Shown: in pieces, positions 42,923 through 51,095 of the stretch
How positions within the stretch are numbered: position 1 is the first letter of the stretch
How the letters are laid out: the number at the start of each line of letters is the position of its first letter
NCBI RefSeq assembly: GCF_000720765.1
Contig: NZ_JODC01000029.1
Location: 1 to 63,701, forward strand
DNA from: Streptomyces sp. NRRL S-646
GTDB lineage: Bacteria; Actinomycetota; Actinomycetes; Streptomycetales; Streptomycetaceae
DNA length: 63,701 nt
Direction of reading: 5' to 3'
Position numbers and translations under genes: made by a program
Notes under the pieces: model-generated
Seen by the model: only the letters and a program-made list of their open reading frames with translations
Told to the model about the DNA's origin: nothing
Database searches by the model: none

Positions 42923-45000
42923 AGCGGCCGCCGGCCTTGGCGGTCGGCCAGAGGGTCCGGTTCGAGGGTCAGGTCAGGGGGGTTCTCGAGGTCACCGCAC
43001 AGGCGGCGGTGCTGGAGGACACCGAGACCCCGCACCGAGTGGTGGCCCTGATCGACCTGTTCGAGACGGCGGACTTCGAGATCCTGTTCCAGCCCGAACG
43101 CATGCCGCTGCCGCCGTCCGGTCTACTGGAGACCTTCGATCCCGAAGTCATGAAGCGGGCACTGTGGTGGGAAGAGCACATCCTCGAGGTCCTGCACGGG
43201 CTGCCGCCCGGCGTCGAACCCGGAACACCTCCGCGGCCGGGTTACGGACCGGGCACGTCGGTGACCTCACGCCAGAAGACCAAGGCGGCCGAACTCGCGG
43301 CCCTCGGCCACGAGCTCAAGTCCGGGGCGGTGGGGCTGCGGCGACGCCGCTACATGGAGGACGGCCTGGTCGGACTGGCCAGGCTTGTGGACCACAGGCC
43401 GGGACGCAAGCGCAAGGAGTTCGGTGACGCGTCGGATGCCGTCGTCGCGGCGATGCGGCAGGCGATCAAGGAGGGCGTCGAGACCTCGACGCGCAACGGG
43501 GCCTACCTGATCTGGAGGACCGGGGAGATCCTCCGGGACAACGGCGGCGACCTGGCCGAACTGCCGTCGCGGCGGACGCTCTACCGTCTGCTGGACAAGA
43601 TGGCGGCGGGCACGCACGCGACCGGGTCGGCGGTCACCCGCAGGTCGAAAGCCCACGGGGCCGCTGACCCGTTCGGAGAGCTGACGGTGTCGGCTCCGGG
43701 CGAGGTCATGCAGATCGACTCCACTCCGCTGGACGTCATGGTCCGCCTCGACGAGGGAGTGGTCGGCAAGGTCGAACTGACCGGCATGATCGACGTCGCG
43801 TCCAGGACGCTGACAGCGGCGGTGCTCAGGCCCACGACGAAGTCGGTCGACGCCAGCGTGCTGCTGGCCCGCACGGTCACTCCGGAGCTGATGCGGCCGG
43901 GCTGGGTCGACGCGCTGAAGATGTCGCGCTCGGTGCTGCCGCACCGCCGCCTGCTGACCATCGACGAACGCCTCGAGCACGCCGCGGCCAAACCGGTGAT
44001 CGTCCCGGAGATGATCGTCTGCGATCACGGCAAGGTGTTCGTCTCGCACAACTTCCGGGCTTCCTGCCGGTTCCTTGAGATCGACTTCCAGCCCACGCAC
44101 AAGGGCTCGCCCTTCGAGAAGGGGCACATCGAGAAGATGCTGGGCTCCGTCGCGACGATGTTCGCCCAGTTCCTCCCCGGCCACACCGGCCGCAACACCG
44201 ACCACCGCGGCCGGCACCCGGAGGAGGAGAACCTGTGGTCCCTGCCTGAACTCCAGGACCTGCTGGACGAGTGGATCGTCGCCCACTGGCAAAACCGCCC
44301 GCACGAGGGGCTGCGTGATCCCGACCACCCGGGACGCCTGTTCACCCCCAACCAGAAGTACGCCGCCCTGGTGGAGGCCTGCGGCTACGTCCCGGTCGCG
44401 CTCAGCGGCCAGGACTACATCGAGCTCCTGCCTGCGGCCTGGCGGGCCGTCAACTCCTACGGTATCCGGATCAACAACCGCACCTACGACGCCCCCGAAC
44501 TCGGGCCGATGCGACGCCGCGACTCGGGCATCACCGCTAAACGCGGGCTCTGGGAGGTCCACCGCGACCCCTACGACGTCTCCCGCGTCTGGGTACGCAA
44601 TCACCGCGGCGACGGTGAATGGGTCCAGGCGACCTGGAAGTACCTGAACCGGGCTCCGGTCCCCTTCGGCGACCTGGCATGGGATCACGTCAGCCACCAA
44701 CTGCCCAAGGCCACCGAGGAAGAACTCGCCGAAGCAGTGGCTGCCCTGCTCACCCGCGCACACGCCGGCCCCACCCGGCCGACGGCCAAGAAAAGTCGGA
44801 AAGTCGCAACGGCCAAGAAGGACCGCCGCGTCGCGGCCCGCACCAAGGCCACCACGCCGACGGCAGCCACAACGCCGCCACCGACGAGCACGCAGGACGA
44901 GCCCGCCTTGCACGAGCCGGCGGAGGACGAGGAAACCATGGCCGAGGTGATCCCGCTGGGGCTCTTCGACCCGCTCGAGGACCCCTGGAAGAGATCATGA
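42910..45000 (+). CDS. tnsB: TnsB-type DDE transposase (Mu/Tn7 class)
   Basis: A 696-aa transposase. N-terminal DNA-binding modules (residues ~1-240) precede an RNase-H-like core with D270 (MQIDSTPLDV), D372 (IVCDHGKVF) and E408 (PFEKGHIEKMLGS), spacing D-x101-D-x35-E. A Mu-type beta-barrel follows (residues ~505-600) with a Lys/Ala/Pro-rich tail that should touch TnsC. It would bind the end repeats and join the 3' ends to target DNA five bp apart. ATG 42910 follows GGAGGG; its stop overlaps tnsC as ATGA. Confidence 0.93.
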   Translation: MGGLKRPPALAVGQRVRFEGQVRGVLEVTAQAAVLEDTETPHRVVALIDLFETADFEILFQPERMPLPPSGLLETFDPEVMKRALWWEEHILEVLHGLPPGVEPGTPPRPGYGPGTSVTSRQKTKAAELAALGHELKSGAVGLRRRRYMEDGLVGLARLVDHRPGRKRKEFGDASDAVVAAMRQAIKEGVETSTRNGAYLIWRTGEILRDNGGDLAELPSRRTLYRLLDKMAAGTHATGSAVTRRSKAHGAADPFGELTVSAPGEVMQIDSTPLDVMVRLDEGVVGKVELTGMIDVASRTLTAAVLRPTTKSVDASVLLARTVTPELMRPGWVDALKMSRSVLPHRRLLTIDERLEHAAAKPVIVPEMIVCDHGKVFVSHNFRASCRFLEIDFQPTHKGSPFEKGHIEKMLGSVATMFAQFLPGHTGRNTDHRGRHPEEENLWSLPELQDLLDEWIVAHWQNRPHEGLRDPDHPGRLFTPNQKYAALVEACGYVPVALSGQDYIELLPAAWRAVNSYGIRINNRTYDAPELGPMRRRDSGITAKRGLWEVHRDPYDVSRVWVRNHRGDGEWVQATWKYLNRAPVPFGDLAWDHVSHQLPKATEEELAEAVAALLTRAHAGPTRPTAKKSRKVATAKKDRRVAARTKATTPTAATTPPPTSTQDEPALHEPAEDEETMAEVIPLGLFDPLEDPWKRS

Positions 45001-46016
45001 CGACGATGCCCGACAGCGGCCCGCACGACGACTTCGGCCAGTACCTGACTGTCCTGCCCGGCTGGCAGCAGTTCGTCGCGTCGACCACCAGCACCACGAT
45101 GACCATGCTGACGAAGAACGAGTACGACGCCCTGAGCAAAGAGGAGAAGTACGACTACGACGAGGACCGGCTCGACCACCACGCCCGTCTTCAGGTGGTC
45201 GCCACCTCCACCGTCCGCCGCACCGTCACCTGCGGACGTCGCCTGACCGTCCTCAACCGCGGTGCCATCAGCGCACGCCGCGGCCTGATCGTCACCGGTC
45301 CGGCCAACACCGGCAAGACGATCGCTCTGACCCAGCTCGGCCTGGCCCACGAACTCCAGGACCGCCGCCGGCACCCCGGGCAGGACGAGCGCATACCGGT
45401 CATCTACATCACCGTCCCGCCCGCCGCGACACCTCGCATGATCGCCGCCGAGTTCGCCCGTTTCCTCGGCCTCCCAGTGCTGCGAAGCTCCAACATCACC
45501 GACCTCACTGAAGCCGTGGTCGGCGTCTGCACCAAGGCCCGCACCGGCCTCGTCCTGGTCGACGAGATCCACAACATCTCGCTGCAGACCCGCACCGGAG
45601 CCGACGCGTCCGACACACTCAAGTACTTCTCCGAGCGGGTCCCGGCGACCTTCGCCTACGCGGGCATCGACATCGAGGACAGCAGTCTCCTGACCGGAAC
45701 CCGCGGCGACCAGATCGCCGCCCGGTTCACGGCAGTGGACACCCATCCCTTCCCCTACAACGCGGAATGGAAGGCCCTGGTCGCCCAGTTGGAGGCGAAC
45801 CTCCTGCTGCACCAGCACAAGCCCGGCACCCTCACCCGCCTGGACCGGTTCCTGCACACCCGCACCGGCGGCATGATCGGCACCCTGTCCCACCAGCTCC
45901 GCGGGGCCGCCGTCGACGCCATCCTCACCGGCACCGAAAAGATCACCAAAGCAGGACTGCTGGCCGTCGACCTCGACATCGCCTCCCGCCGCAAGCAGCC
46001 CGGCACCGACAGATGA
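44997..46016 (+). CDS. tnsC: TnsC/TniB-type AAA+ ATPase
   Basis: A 339-aa ATPase. Walker A is GPANTGKT (101-108), Walker B VLVDEIHNI (D189, E190), and an arginine-rich sensor region follows (ARTGADASDTLKYFSERVP). It would form the filament on DNA that links the target selector TniQ to the transposase TnsA/TnsB. Start and stop overlap tnsB and tniQ by ATGA, so stoichiometry is translationally coupled. Confidence 0.92.
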   Translation: MTTMPDSGPHDDFGQYLTVLPGWQQFVASTTSTTMTMLTKNEYDALSKEEKYDYDEDRLDHHARLQVVATSTVRRTVTCGRRLTVLNRGAISARRGLIVTGPANTGKTIALTQLGLAHELQDRRRHPGQDERIPVIYITVPPAATPRMIAAEFARFLGLPVLRSSNITDLTEAVVGVCTKARTGLVLVDEIHNISLQTRTGADASDTLKYFSERVPATFAYAGIDIEDSSLLTGTRGDQIAARFTAVDTHPFPYNAEWKALVAQLEANLLLHQHKPGTLTRLDRFLHTRTGGMIGTLSHQLRGAAVDAILTGTEKITKAGLLAVDLDIASRRKQPGTDR

Positions 46017-47056
46017 CGTCGTCGGCCCCGGACACCGAGGTCGCCCGCCTTCCGTTCAAGGTTCGTCCACGACAGGGAGAAGGAGTCGCCTCGTTCATCA
46101 CCCGCCTCGCCAAGGCGAACTACCTTCCTCCCGCCTACCTGCGCAAATACCTCGCAGAACCGCCCATGCACCGGGGCAGTCCGACCTGGCCCCGCGTTGC
46201 CGCCGCCGCTGGCCGCGAACCGGCCGAGCTCCGGCAGATCCTGAACACGGTCAACTGCGAGGAATGCGGGGCCCCCATACAGTCCAAAGCGAGCTTCGGC
46301 GTCAAGCCGCTGACCTGTTCGAGAGCCTGCCGACAGAAGAGATACCGCAAGCGCCACCCCGCCAGCCAGTGGCGCCGGGAACGCTGCCGGATCTGCCGAA
46401 AGGTCATGGTCATGCGTATCGGACAGCGTCGCCCTCTCTGTTCGTCGGCCTGCCGACGAGCCGCCTACCTCGAACGGCAACAGCGACGCACGCCACAACC
46501 CGAAGCACCTTCCGGACCACAGGCCGACTCATCACCGGCCTGTCTGATCTGCGAAGTTCCTCTGCCGCCGAATGCTGTCAGGAGCGGGCGCCGCACCTGT
46601 TCTCAACGCTGCCGACAAGCGGCATATCGCTGGCGGACGACACCACCGCGTCCAGATCTCCCACCGACCCAACCCCGGAACCCGACACTGATGTCCGCCC
46701 GAACATGCGAAGTCTGCGGGCAACCGCTGCCTCCCGGGCGCGGACAGCCACGACGCCGCACATGCTCGGCTCGGTGTCGCCAGCGGGCCTACCGGTCATC
46801 CGAAGAACACCGCACTCAACAAGCAGCCCCAGCGTCCCCGAACCCCGACCCACCGCCTGAACCCGCGGCTTCACCCACCACGGTCGGGGCGAGGGCTGAC
46901 GCCCTCGCCCCGAACCGCAACGAGTCACTGGAAAAGCCGCCCTGCACAGTCTGTTTGGGCCCCCTGCCCGAAGGACGCAGCAGGTCACAGCGCCGGACGT
47001 GCTCCCAGCGTTGCCGTCAGAAGGCATACCGCCAACGCAAGGCGATGCTTTTGTGA
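46013..47056 (+). CDS. tniQ: TniQ-like target selector with five tandem C4 zinc fingers
   Basis: A 347-aa protein. Residues ~10-80 match the start of TniQ (RLPFKVRPRQGEGVASFITRLAKAN). Five zinc modules C-x2-C-x14-16-C-x3-C follow: C82/85/102/106, C125/128/143/147, C177/180/196/200, C232/235/251/255 and C311/314/330/334. Each ends in a basic C-R-x-R/K-A-Y-R helix. Pro/Ser-rich linkers of 20-75 residues separate them. Usual TniQ/TnsD proteins have one or two zinc sites and further helical domains. The array looks built to read DNA or to bind several partners; no other target selector is encoded. It is the fourth gene of the operon, overlapping tnsC by ATGA. Confidence 0.82.
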   Translation: MTSSAPDTEVARLPFKVRPRQGEGVASFITRLAKANYLPPAYLRKYLAEPPMHRGSPTWPRVAAAAGREPAELRQILNTVNCEECGAPIQSKASFGVKPLTCSRACRQKRYRKRHPASQWRRERCRICRKVMVMRIGQRRPLCSSACRRAAYLERQQRRTPQPEAPSGPQADSSPACLICEVPLPPNAVRSGRRTCSQRCRQAAYRWRTTPPRPDLPPTQPRNPTLMSARTCEVCGQPLPPGRGQPRRRTCSARCRQRAYRSSEEHRTQQAAPASPNPDPPPEPAASPTTVGARADALAPNRNESLEKPPCTVCLGPLPEGRSRSQRRTCSQRCRQKAYRQRKAMLL

Positions 47057-47081
47057 GTCTGTCCTCGAACGTCCAGGCCGG

Positions 47082-47882
47082 TCAGTTCAGCAGGGCAGCT
47101 TTGAACGTCTGACGGTGGTCCACCAGCCAGGTCTGCATGCGGTCCCAGCGTTCCCATCCACCACGCTCTGCCAACGCCTGGAGATAGACGGGGTCTCCGT
47201 CGGCCACGCGGCGGGCGACGAAGGCCCGGCAGACCTCCGCGGCCTGCTCGATGACGACGGGCAACTCGGCGCGGTCCCCCGCCGAGAGGCCGTAACCGTC
47301 GGCAAGAATCCGCAGCCGTGCGGCCGCATCCAGTCCGGGGGGATGGAGAGCGGCCGCGGACTTGGGATCAAGCATGGGCACCCAATAGCGGGCGGTCATG
47401 GCGACGTCCCAGAGGGCACGGCCCGGGGCCGCCAAGTCGAAATCGATCAGGGCCGCGGCACGACCGTCGCGGAAGACGACGTTCTCCGGGCACACATCGT
47501 TGTGACACAACATCGTTCCCCCCTCCGGGTCGGCGAGGTCCGGGGGCCACTCGGCACGGGTGTCGACCGCGACGGCCGCGCTGGTCTCATGCAGACGCCG
47601 CAGCAGGCTACCCACCGATGCGAGGGCAGAACTTGCCATCGCCCAGTCCGGGAACGGCGGCAGAGCCACGTCGCCAGGGATGAAAGTCAGCTGCTCATGG
47701 CCATCCGAGGTGAGACCGACAGGGGTCGGCGCCGCGTCGAAGCCGTGCTCCTTCAGCGCAAGGAGATAGGCATGGAGGGCGCGCGCGTTGCGCGGTGCCG
47801 GTCGCTCCACCAACTCCCCTCGGCGGAAGACTGCCCCCGCGTTCGCCATGCCGCCGGTCAGCGCCTCGTCTTCAGCCGTCAT
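47082..47882 (-). CDS. APH-fold kinase, transposon cargo
   Basis: A 266-aa aminoglycoside-phosphotransferase-like kinase. Catalytic loop CHNDVCPENVVF and metal site LIDFDLAAPG are intact; the N-terminal lobe is short, as in choline-kinase-like APH proteins. ATG 47882 is used; GTG 47891 is possible. It lies 57 bp behind the SUMF1 gene and in the same direction, so the two form a cargo operon reading against tnsABC. It could give drug resistance, phosphorylate a metabolite or have a defence role; sequence does not decide. Confidence 0.85.
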   Translation of the reverse strand: MTAEDEALTGGMANAGAVFRRGELVERPAPRNARALHAYLLALKEHGFDAAPTPVGLTSDGHEQLTFIPGDVALPPFPDWAMASSALASVGSLLRRLHETSAAVAVDTRAEWPPDLADPEGGTMLCHNDVCPENVVFRDGRAAALIDFDLAAPGRALWDVAMTARYWVPMLDPKSAAALHPPGLDAAARLRILADGYGLSAGDRAELPVVIEQAAEVCRAFVARRVADGDPVYLQALAERGGWERWDRMQTWLVDHRQTFKAALLN

Positions 47883-47939
47883 GAGGATCACGCTAACGCC
47901 CGACCGATCCCGCGCGGGCCGGGCTGCACACGACGTGGA

Positions 47940-48614
47940 TCAGCTCACGACGGAACGCGCGACGCGGAATCCCACGTCGTCGACCTGGAAAGTCGGGTGG
48001 CTGCGGCGCCGCGCGGAGGCCCGGCAACTCCAGTGCTCATCGAACCAACCACCGCCACGGAGCACCCGGTAGGCGCCATAGACCTCGGCGTCGTAGACAT
48101 CCCAGCACCAGTCCCAGACGTTGCCGAGCATGTCGTAAAGCCCCCACGAGTTGGGGCGTTTGCCGCCCACCTCGTGGATGCGCTCGTGCGAGTTACCGCG
48201 GTACCAGCCGATCTCGTCGAGATCCCCGTAGTGCGGCCCGGTCGTCCCGGCACGGCAGGCGTGCTCCCACTCGGCTTCGGTCGGCAGTCGATACCCGTCG
48301 GCGGACGCGTCCCACTCGATGTCTTCGGCCTCGGCACGGAAGTGGTACGCGGGCGTGAGGCCGGTGCACTGGGACAGGGCGTTGCAGAACCGCGCCGCGT
48401 CCCACCAGGAGACGCACTCGACGGGCAGCTGGTCCCCAGGGGCGGTACTCGGCCGCTGGCCTGTGATCTGTGCGTACAACGCCTGGGTGACCGGGAATGC
48501 CGCGAGCTGGTAGGGCGCAAGCTCGACCGACCAACTGCGCTGTGTCCGCCGGTCCGACAGCGTCACCTGCCCCGGCGGGATGGCGATCATCTCGTTCCCC
48601 ATCATCACGTCCAT
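47940..48614 (-). CDS. SUMF1 (formylglycine-generating-enzyme-fold) protein, transposon cargo
   Basis: A 224-aa protein that is almost only the SUMF1/C-type-lectin-like fold: FPVTQALYAQITG, PVECVSWWDAARFCNAL, RLPTEAEWEHACRAGT, GLYDMLGNVWDWC, RVLRGGGW and VGFRVAR. The cysteine pair used for copper binding and catalysis in true FGE is not in place (WSCRASARRR instead), and no sulfatase is encoded nearby. A binding or peptide-modifying role is more likely than sulfatase activation. ATG 48614 has no clear ribosome site; internal ATG codons at residues 4, 5 and 9 are alternatives. First gene of the leftward cargo operon. Confidence 0.83.
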   Translation of the reverse strand: MDVMMGNEMIAIPPGQVTLSDRRTQRSWSVELAPYQLAAFPVTQALYAQITGQRPSTAPGDQLPVECVSWWDAARFCNALSQCTGLTPAYHFRAEAEDIEWDASADGYRLPTEAEWEHACRAGTTGPHYGDLDEIGWYRGNSHERIHEVGGKRPNSWGLYDMLGNVWDWCWDVYDAEVYGAYRVLRGGGWFDEHWSCRASARRRSHPTFQVDDVGFRVARSVVS

Positions 48615-48661
48615 GATCAGGAGATCCTAACGAGCCCTGCCATTGCGAGACGACAGAGCTA

Positions 48662-48773
48662 CTAACGGTTGCCCTTGGCTGACACGAATCTGCAAGTGGT
48701 CATCCTTCACTGACACAGACGGCCATCGATCGTCCTTCAGTGGCAATCGATCAACGTTCACTGGCACAGGTCA
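48662..48773 (-). repeat. right end of the Tn7-like element, four transposase-site-like repeats
   Basis: Read inward from 48773 (minus strand): TTGAC, then R1 (48769-48746, CTGTGCCAGTGA...TGATCGAT), R2 (48746-48723, TTGCCACTGA...GATCGATGG), R3 (48718-48693, CTGTGTCAGTGAAGGATGACC) and R4 (48686-48662, CGTGTCAGCC...GCAACCG). R1-R2 match L1-L2 of the left end almost base for base. Spacing widens inward (23, 28, 32 bp). The cargo promoter must lie within or beside R4. Confidence 0.82.
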
Positions 48774-48778
48774 ACATC
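48774..48778. repeat. 5-bp target-site duplication, right copy (ACATC)
   Basis: Same five bases as at 42055-42059, directly outside the right end. Confidence 0.85.
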
Positions 48779-48818
48779 GTCCCCTCGGCGGGCCTTGCCA
48801 TGCGAACTGTTCCGATAT

Positions 48819-48848
48819 ATCGTTGACGCATCGCGACAGATCAACGAT
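48819..48848. promoter_or_regulatory. PadR operator
   Basis: ATCGTTGA (48819-48826) and TCAACGAT (48841-48848) form a perfect dyad separated by 14 bp, 17 bp upstream of the padR start. Dyads of this kind in front of padR genes are normally sites of autorepression. Confidence 0.75.
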
Positions 48849-48865
48849 GGAATGGAGTGATTGCG

Positions 48866-49501
48866 ATGCGTTCCCATGGATTCGAACGTGGACACGGTGG
48901 ACCCGGCCCTCGCGGGCGGGGTGGTTTCGAGGGCCTGCGCGGCGCCTTCGGTCCCTTCGGGCCGGGTGGCCCCGGCGGTGGTCCGGGCGGCTTCGGCTTC
49001 GGCGGACCCGGCTTCGGTCCGGGCCCCTGGGGGCCACGAGGGCGCGGCGGACCGAGGGGCAGGGCACGGCGAGGCGACGTACGGGCGTCGATCCTGGCCC
49101 TGCTGAAGGACCGGCCCATGCACGGTTACGAGATGATCCAGGAGATCGCCGAGCGCAGTGGCGGGGCGTGGAAGCCCAGCCCCGGTTCGGTGTACCCCAC
49201 CCTCCAGCTGCTGGAGGACGAGGGCCTGATCGCCAGTGCGAGCGAGGGCGGCAAGAAGCTCTTCTCGCTCACCGAGTCCGGCCGCAGCGCGGCAGACGAG
49301 GGCCCGGACGCGCCCTGGGAGGAAGCGTCCCGCGGTATCGACTTCGAGGCGCTCGGTGAGATCCGCCAGGCAGGCTTCGGTCTGATGGAGGCCTTCGGCC
49401 AGGTCTGGAAGACCGGCAACAAGGAGCAGCGCGAGAAGGCGCTGACGGTCATCAACGAAGCCCGCAAGAAGCTGTATCTGATCCTCGCCGACGAGGACTG
49501 A
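48866..49501 (+). CDS. PadR-family transcriptional regulator with Gly/Pro-rich N-terminus
   Basis: A 211-aa regulator. Residues 1-68 are an extreme Gly/Pro/Phe/Arg low-complexity tail (GPFGPGGPGGGPGGFGFGGP). Residues ~70-145 are the PadR winged helix (ILALLKDRPMHGYEMIQEI; PSPGSVYPTLQLLEDEGLI). A C-terminal dimerisation helix follows. ATG 48866 has GGAG 9 nt upstream; in-frame GTG 48857 overlaps that site. The Tn7-like element sits 40 bp upstream of its operator, so its original upstream neighbour has been displaced. Terminator follows. Confidence 0.88.
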   Translation: MRSHGFERGHGGPGPRGRGGFEGLRGAFGPFGPGGPGGGPGGFGFGGPGFGPGPWGPRGRGGPRGRARRGDVRASILALLKDRPMHGYEMIQEIAERSGGAWKPSPGSVYPTLQLLEDEGLIASASEGGKKLFSLTESGRSAADEGPDAPWEEASRGIDFEALGEIRQAGFGLMEAFGQVWKTGNKEQREKALTVINEARKKLYLILADED

Positions 49502-49520
49502 CGGCCCTACGGCGACGAAG

Positions 49521-49548
49521 GCGCCCCGCGGAGTGCTCCGCGGGGCGC
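49521..49548 (+). terminator. bidirectional terminator after padR
   Basis: A perfect 12-bp stem GCGCCCCGCGGA with complement around GTGC, then CTTTCC. It lies between convergent genes. Confidence 0.88.
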
Positions 49549-49565
49549 CTTTCCGTGTCCGGCGG

Positions 49566-49994
49566 TCAGGACACCAGCCCGGCGAGCTTGCGCAGCGACT
49601 CGTTCAACGCGGCGGTCCCCGAGTCCTTCAGCCGGCCCGCCATCAAAGTGACCGCGGCGCCCGTGAACTCGCCGTCGATGCGGACCTTCGTGGCGTCGCC
49701 CTCAGGGGTCAGGGTGTAGCGCGTGGCCAGGCTCACGGCCATCGGACCCTTGCCCTTGATGGCGAAGACCCGGGCCGGTTCCAGCTCCGAGATGGTCCAT
49801 TCGACCTCGGCCGGGAAGCCCATCAGCTTCATGTTCTCCTGGAAGGTCCCGCCCACTTCGAGCGCCGCCGGGCCGCCCTGCGGAAAGCTGGTGTGGGTGG
49901 CGTTCCACTCGCCGTACGCGGGCCAGTCCATGAGCTGTGCCCACACCTTCTCGGCGGGCGCCTCGATCCGTGCCTCCGCGTTGATTTCGGGCAT
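49566..49994 (-). CDS. SRPBCC-fold protein (polyketide cyclase/dehydrase-like)
   Basis: A 142-aa soluble protein of the START/Bet v1 fold: EARIEAPAEKVWAQLMDWPAYGEWN at the start, a strand VEWTISELEPARVFAIKGKG, and a long C-terminal helix (LKDSGTAALNESLRKLAGL). Such proteins bind hydrophobic ligands; ligand unknown. ATG 49994, with GAGGTGG upstream on the minus strand. Confidence 0.83.
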   Translation of the reverse strand: MPEINAEARIEAPAEKVWAQLMDWPAYGEWNATHTSFPQGGPAALEVGGTFQENMKLMGFPAEVEWTISELEPARVFAIKGKGPMAVSLATRYTLTPEGDATKVRIDGEFTGAAVTLMAGRLKDSGTAALNESLRKLAGLVS

Positions 49995-50110
49995 GCGACC
50001 ACCTCTTCGTGTCGGGCTGTGGTGTCGCGGAACGTAGCCGCAGGGCCTGGAACATTCAATACTGATGAACCGTCAGGAAGTGTGAGTGTTCCTCCGTGCG
50101 CCCCGGGCGG

Positions 50111-50299
50111 TCAGCCGACCCGGCGGATCAATGCGGCGTCGAAGAGATCGCAGGCGCGCGGGAAGGTGCTCTCTTCGTGGCAGTGCCAGGCGTCCCAGAA
50201 CAGGTCGGCGGGCAGTGCGTCCTCCGGGGCGTACACCCGGTACACGTACTGCTTGCCGTCGACGGCCGGCAGGGACACCAGCCAGCACCTGCTCTCCAC
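50111..50299 (-). CDS. small hypothetical protein
   Basis: A 62-aa frame starting GTG 50299: MESRCWLVSLPAVDGKQYVY, then EDALPADLFWDAWHCHEE, ending in LIRRVG. Composition and codon use look like a real protein and the W/H/C-rich middle is unusual. No ribosome site is evident, so it could also be the 3' part of a longer gene eroded upstream. No family recognised. Confidence 0.45.
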   Translation of the reverse strand: MESRCWLVSLPAVDGKQYVYRVYAPEDALPADLFWDAWHCHEESTFPRACDLFDAALIRRVG

Positions 50300-50497
50300 G
50301 CATTTTCAGGACGTGCGACGGGGCGCTGTGGTTGCACGCCGGGCGCGCGGCAAGGCGGCGCGCGCCCCTGCGGGCAGAACGGCCAGATCTCATCCGTAAG
50401 GAGGAGATTCCGGCCCGCCGGGTCCACTCTCTGTGGGACGCCAAAATGCTCCCCCTCGGGGATGACCGGAGGCGAGGAGGCTGATGGGGTAGGGGTT

Positions 50498-51043
50498 GTG
50501 CAACCCCGTATCCCCCGGCAGTCGGTCGGCGAACAGGCCGCCGGCCCCCGCGTGGACAACGATGCCAGGCTCAGAGCCGAGCTGGCAGCGGTGGTCTCCG
50601 GCGCCCGCCGCCGGGCGGTGCGCGACGGGGACCGGCAGATCGACACGGCCCATCTGCTGCACTCGCTCCTGGAGCAGGACCCCGAGGTGCGGGCCGTCTT
50701 CGACGACGGGCCCGAGATCGCGCGGCTGCTCGGCTACCTGGTGCAGCGCAGTATCGGTTACGGCCTGCGCTGGCAGGGCTCCGTCGAGGACTCCGGCGCC
50801 GTGCCCGTGGTCGCGGCGGCCGAGGGTTTCTCGCCGCTGGCCGCGGCCGCGATGGGCCACGCCTGCGAGCGCGCCGCCGCCCGCGGCGCCGGACCGGCAA
50901 GCGGCATCGATCTCCTCGCGGCGATCGTCGTCGACCCGCAGGCACGGGCCGTCGAGGTCCTCGACCGGGCCGGCATCGAAACGGGCGCCGTGCTGACACG
51001 CATCGAGAACCGGCTGGCACGCTCCAGGTGGTCCAGCCGCTGA
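50498..51043 (+). CDS. Clp N-terminal (ClpA/ClpC-N) domain protein without ATPase
   Basis: About 181 aa with two Clp-N repeats (RQIDTAHLLHSLLEQDPEVRAVF; FSPLAAAAMGHACERAAARG; GIDLLAAIVVDPQARAVEVLDRAGI). There is no AAA+ domain. Stand-alone Clp-N proteins are thought to act as adaptors or substrate sensors. GTG 50498 is preceded by GGGGTAGGGG; ATG 50462 would add 12 residues. Confidence 0.8.
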   Translation: MQPRIPRQSVGEQAAGPRVDNDARLRAELAAVVSGARRRAVRDGDRQIDTAHLLHSLLEQDPEVRAVFDDGPEIARLLGYLVQRSIGYGLRWQGSVEDSGAVPVVAAAEGFSPLAAAAMGHACERAAARGAGPASGIDLLAAIVVDPQARAVEVLDRAGIETGAVLTRIENRLARSRWSSR

Positions 51044-51095
51044 GACAGGTGTCATCGGGGGTGACGCTCATGTCGTCGCCTGTCATCATGTGCCC

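Larger units (their letters stand above)
42060..48773 (+). mobile_element. complete Tn7-like transposon (tnsA-tnsB-tnsC-tniQ plus two cargo genes)
   Basis: A 6,714-bp element bounded by inverted ends TGACCTGTG...CACAGGTCA and flanked by the ACATC duplication. The core genes run rightward in one overlapping operon (42161-47056); two cargo genes run leftward (47082-48614). The left end carries three and the right end four repeats of a ~24-bp site. It lacks TnsD, TnsE and any CRISPR component, so target choice must rest on TniQ and TnsC. It inserted 40 bp upstream of a PadR operator and directly against the end of an older, dead Tn7-like element. Both ends and all core genes look intact, so it may be active. 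Confidence 0.9.

Noticed and set aside
47940..48614. Naming the SUMF1 cargo protein a formylglycine-generating enzyme
   Set aside because: The paired active-site cysteines are not in place and no sulfatase lies nearby.
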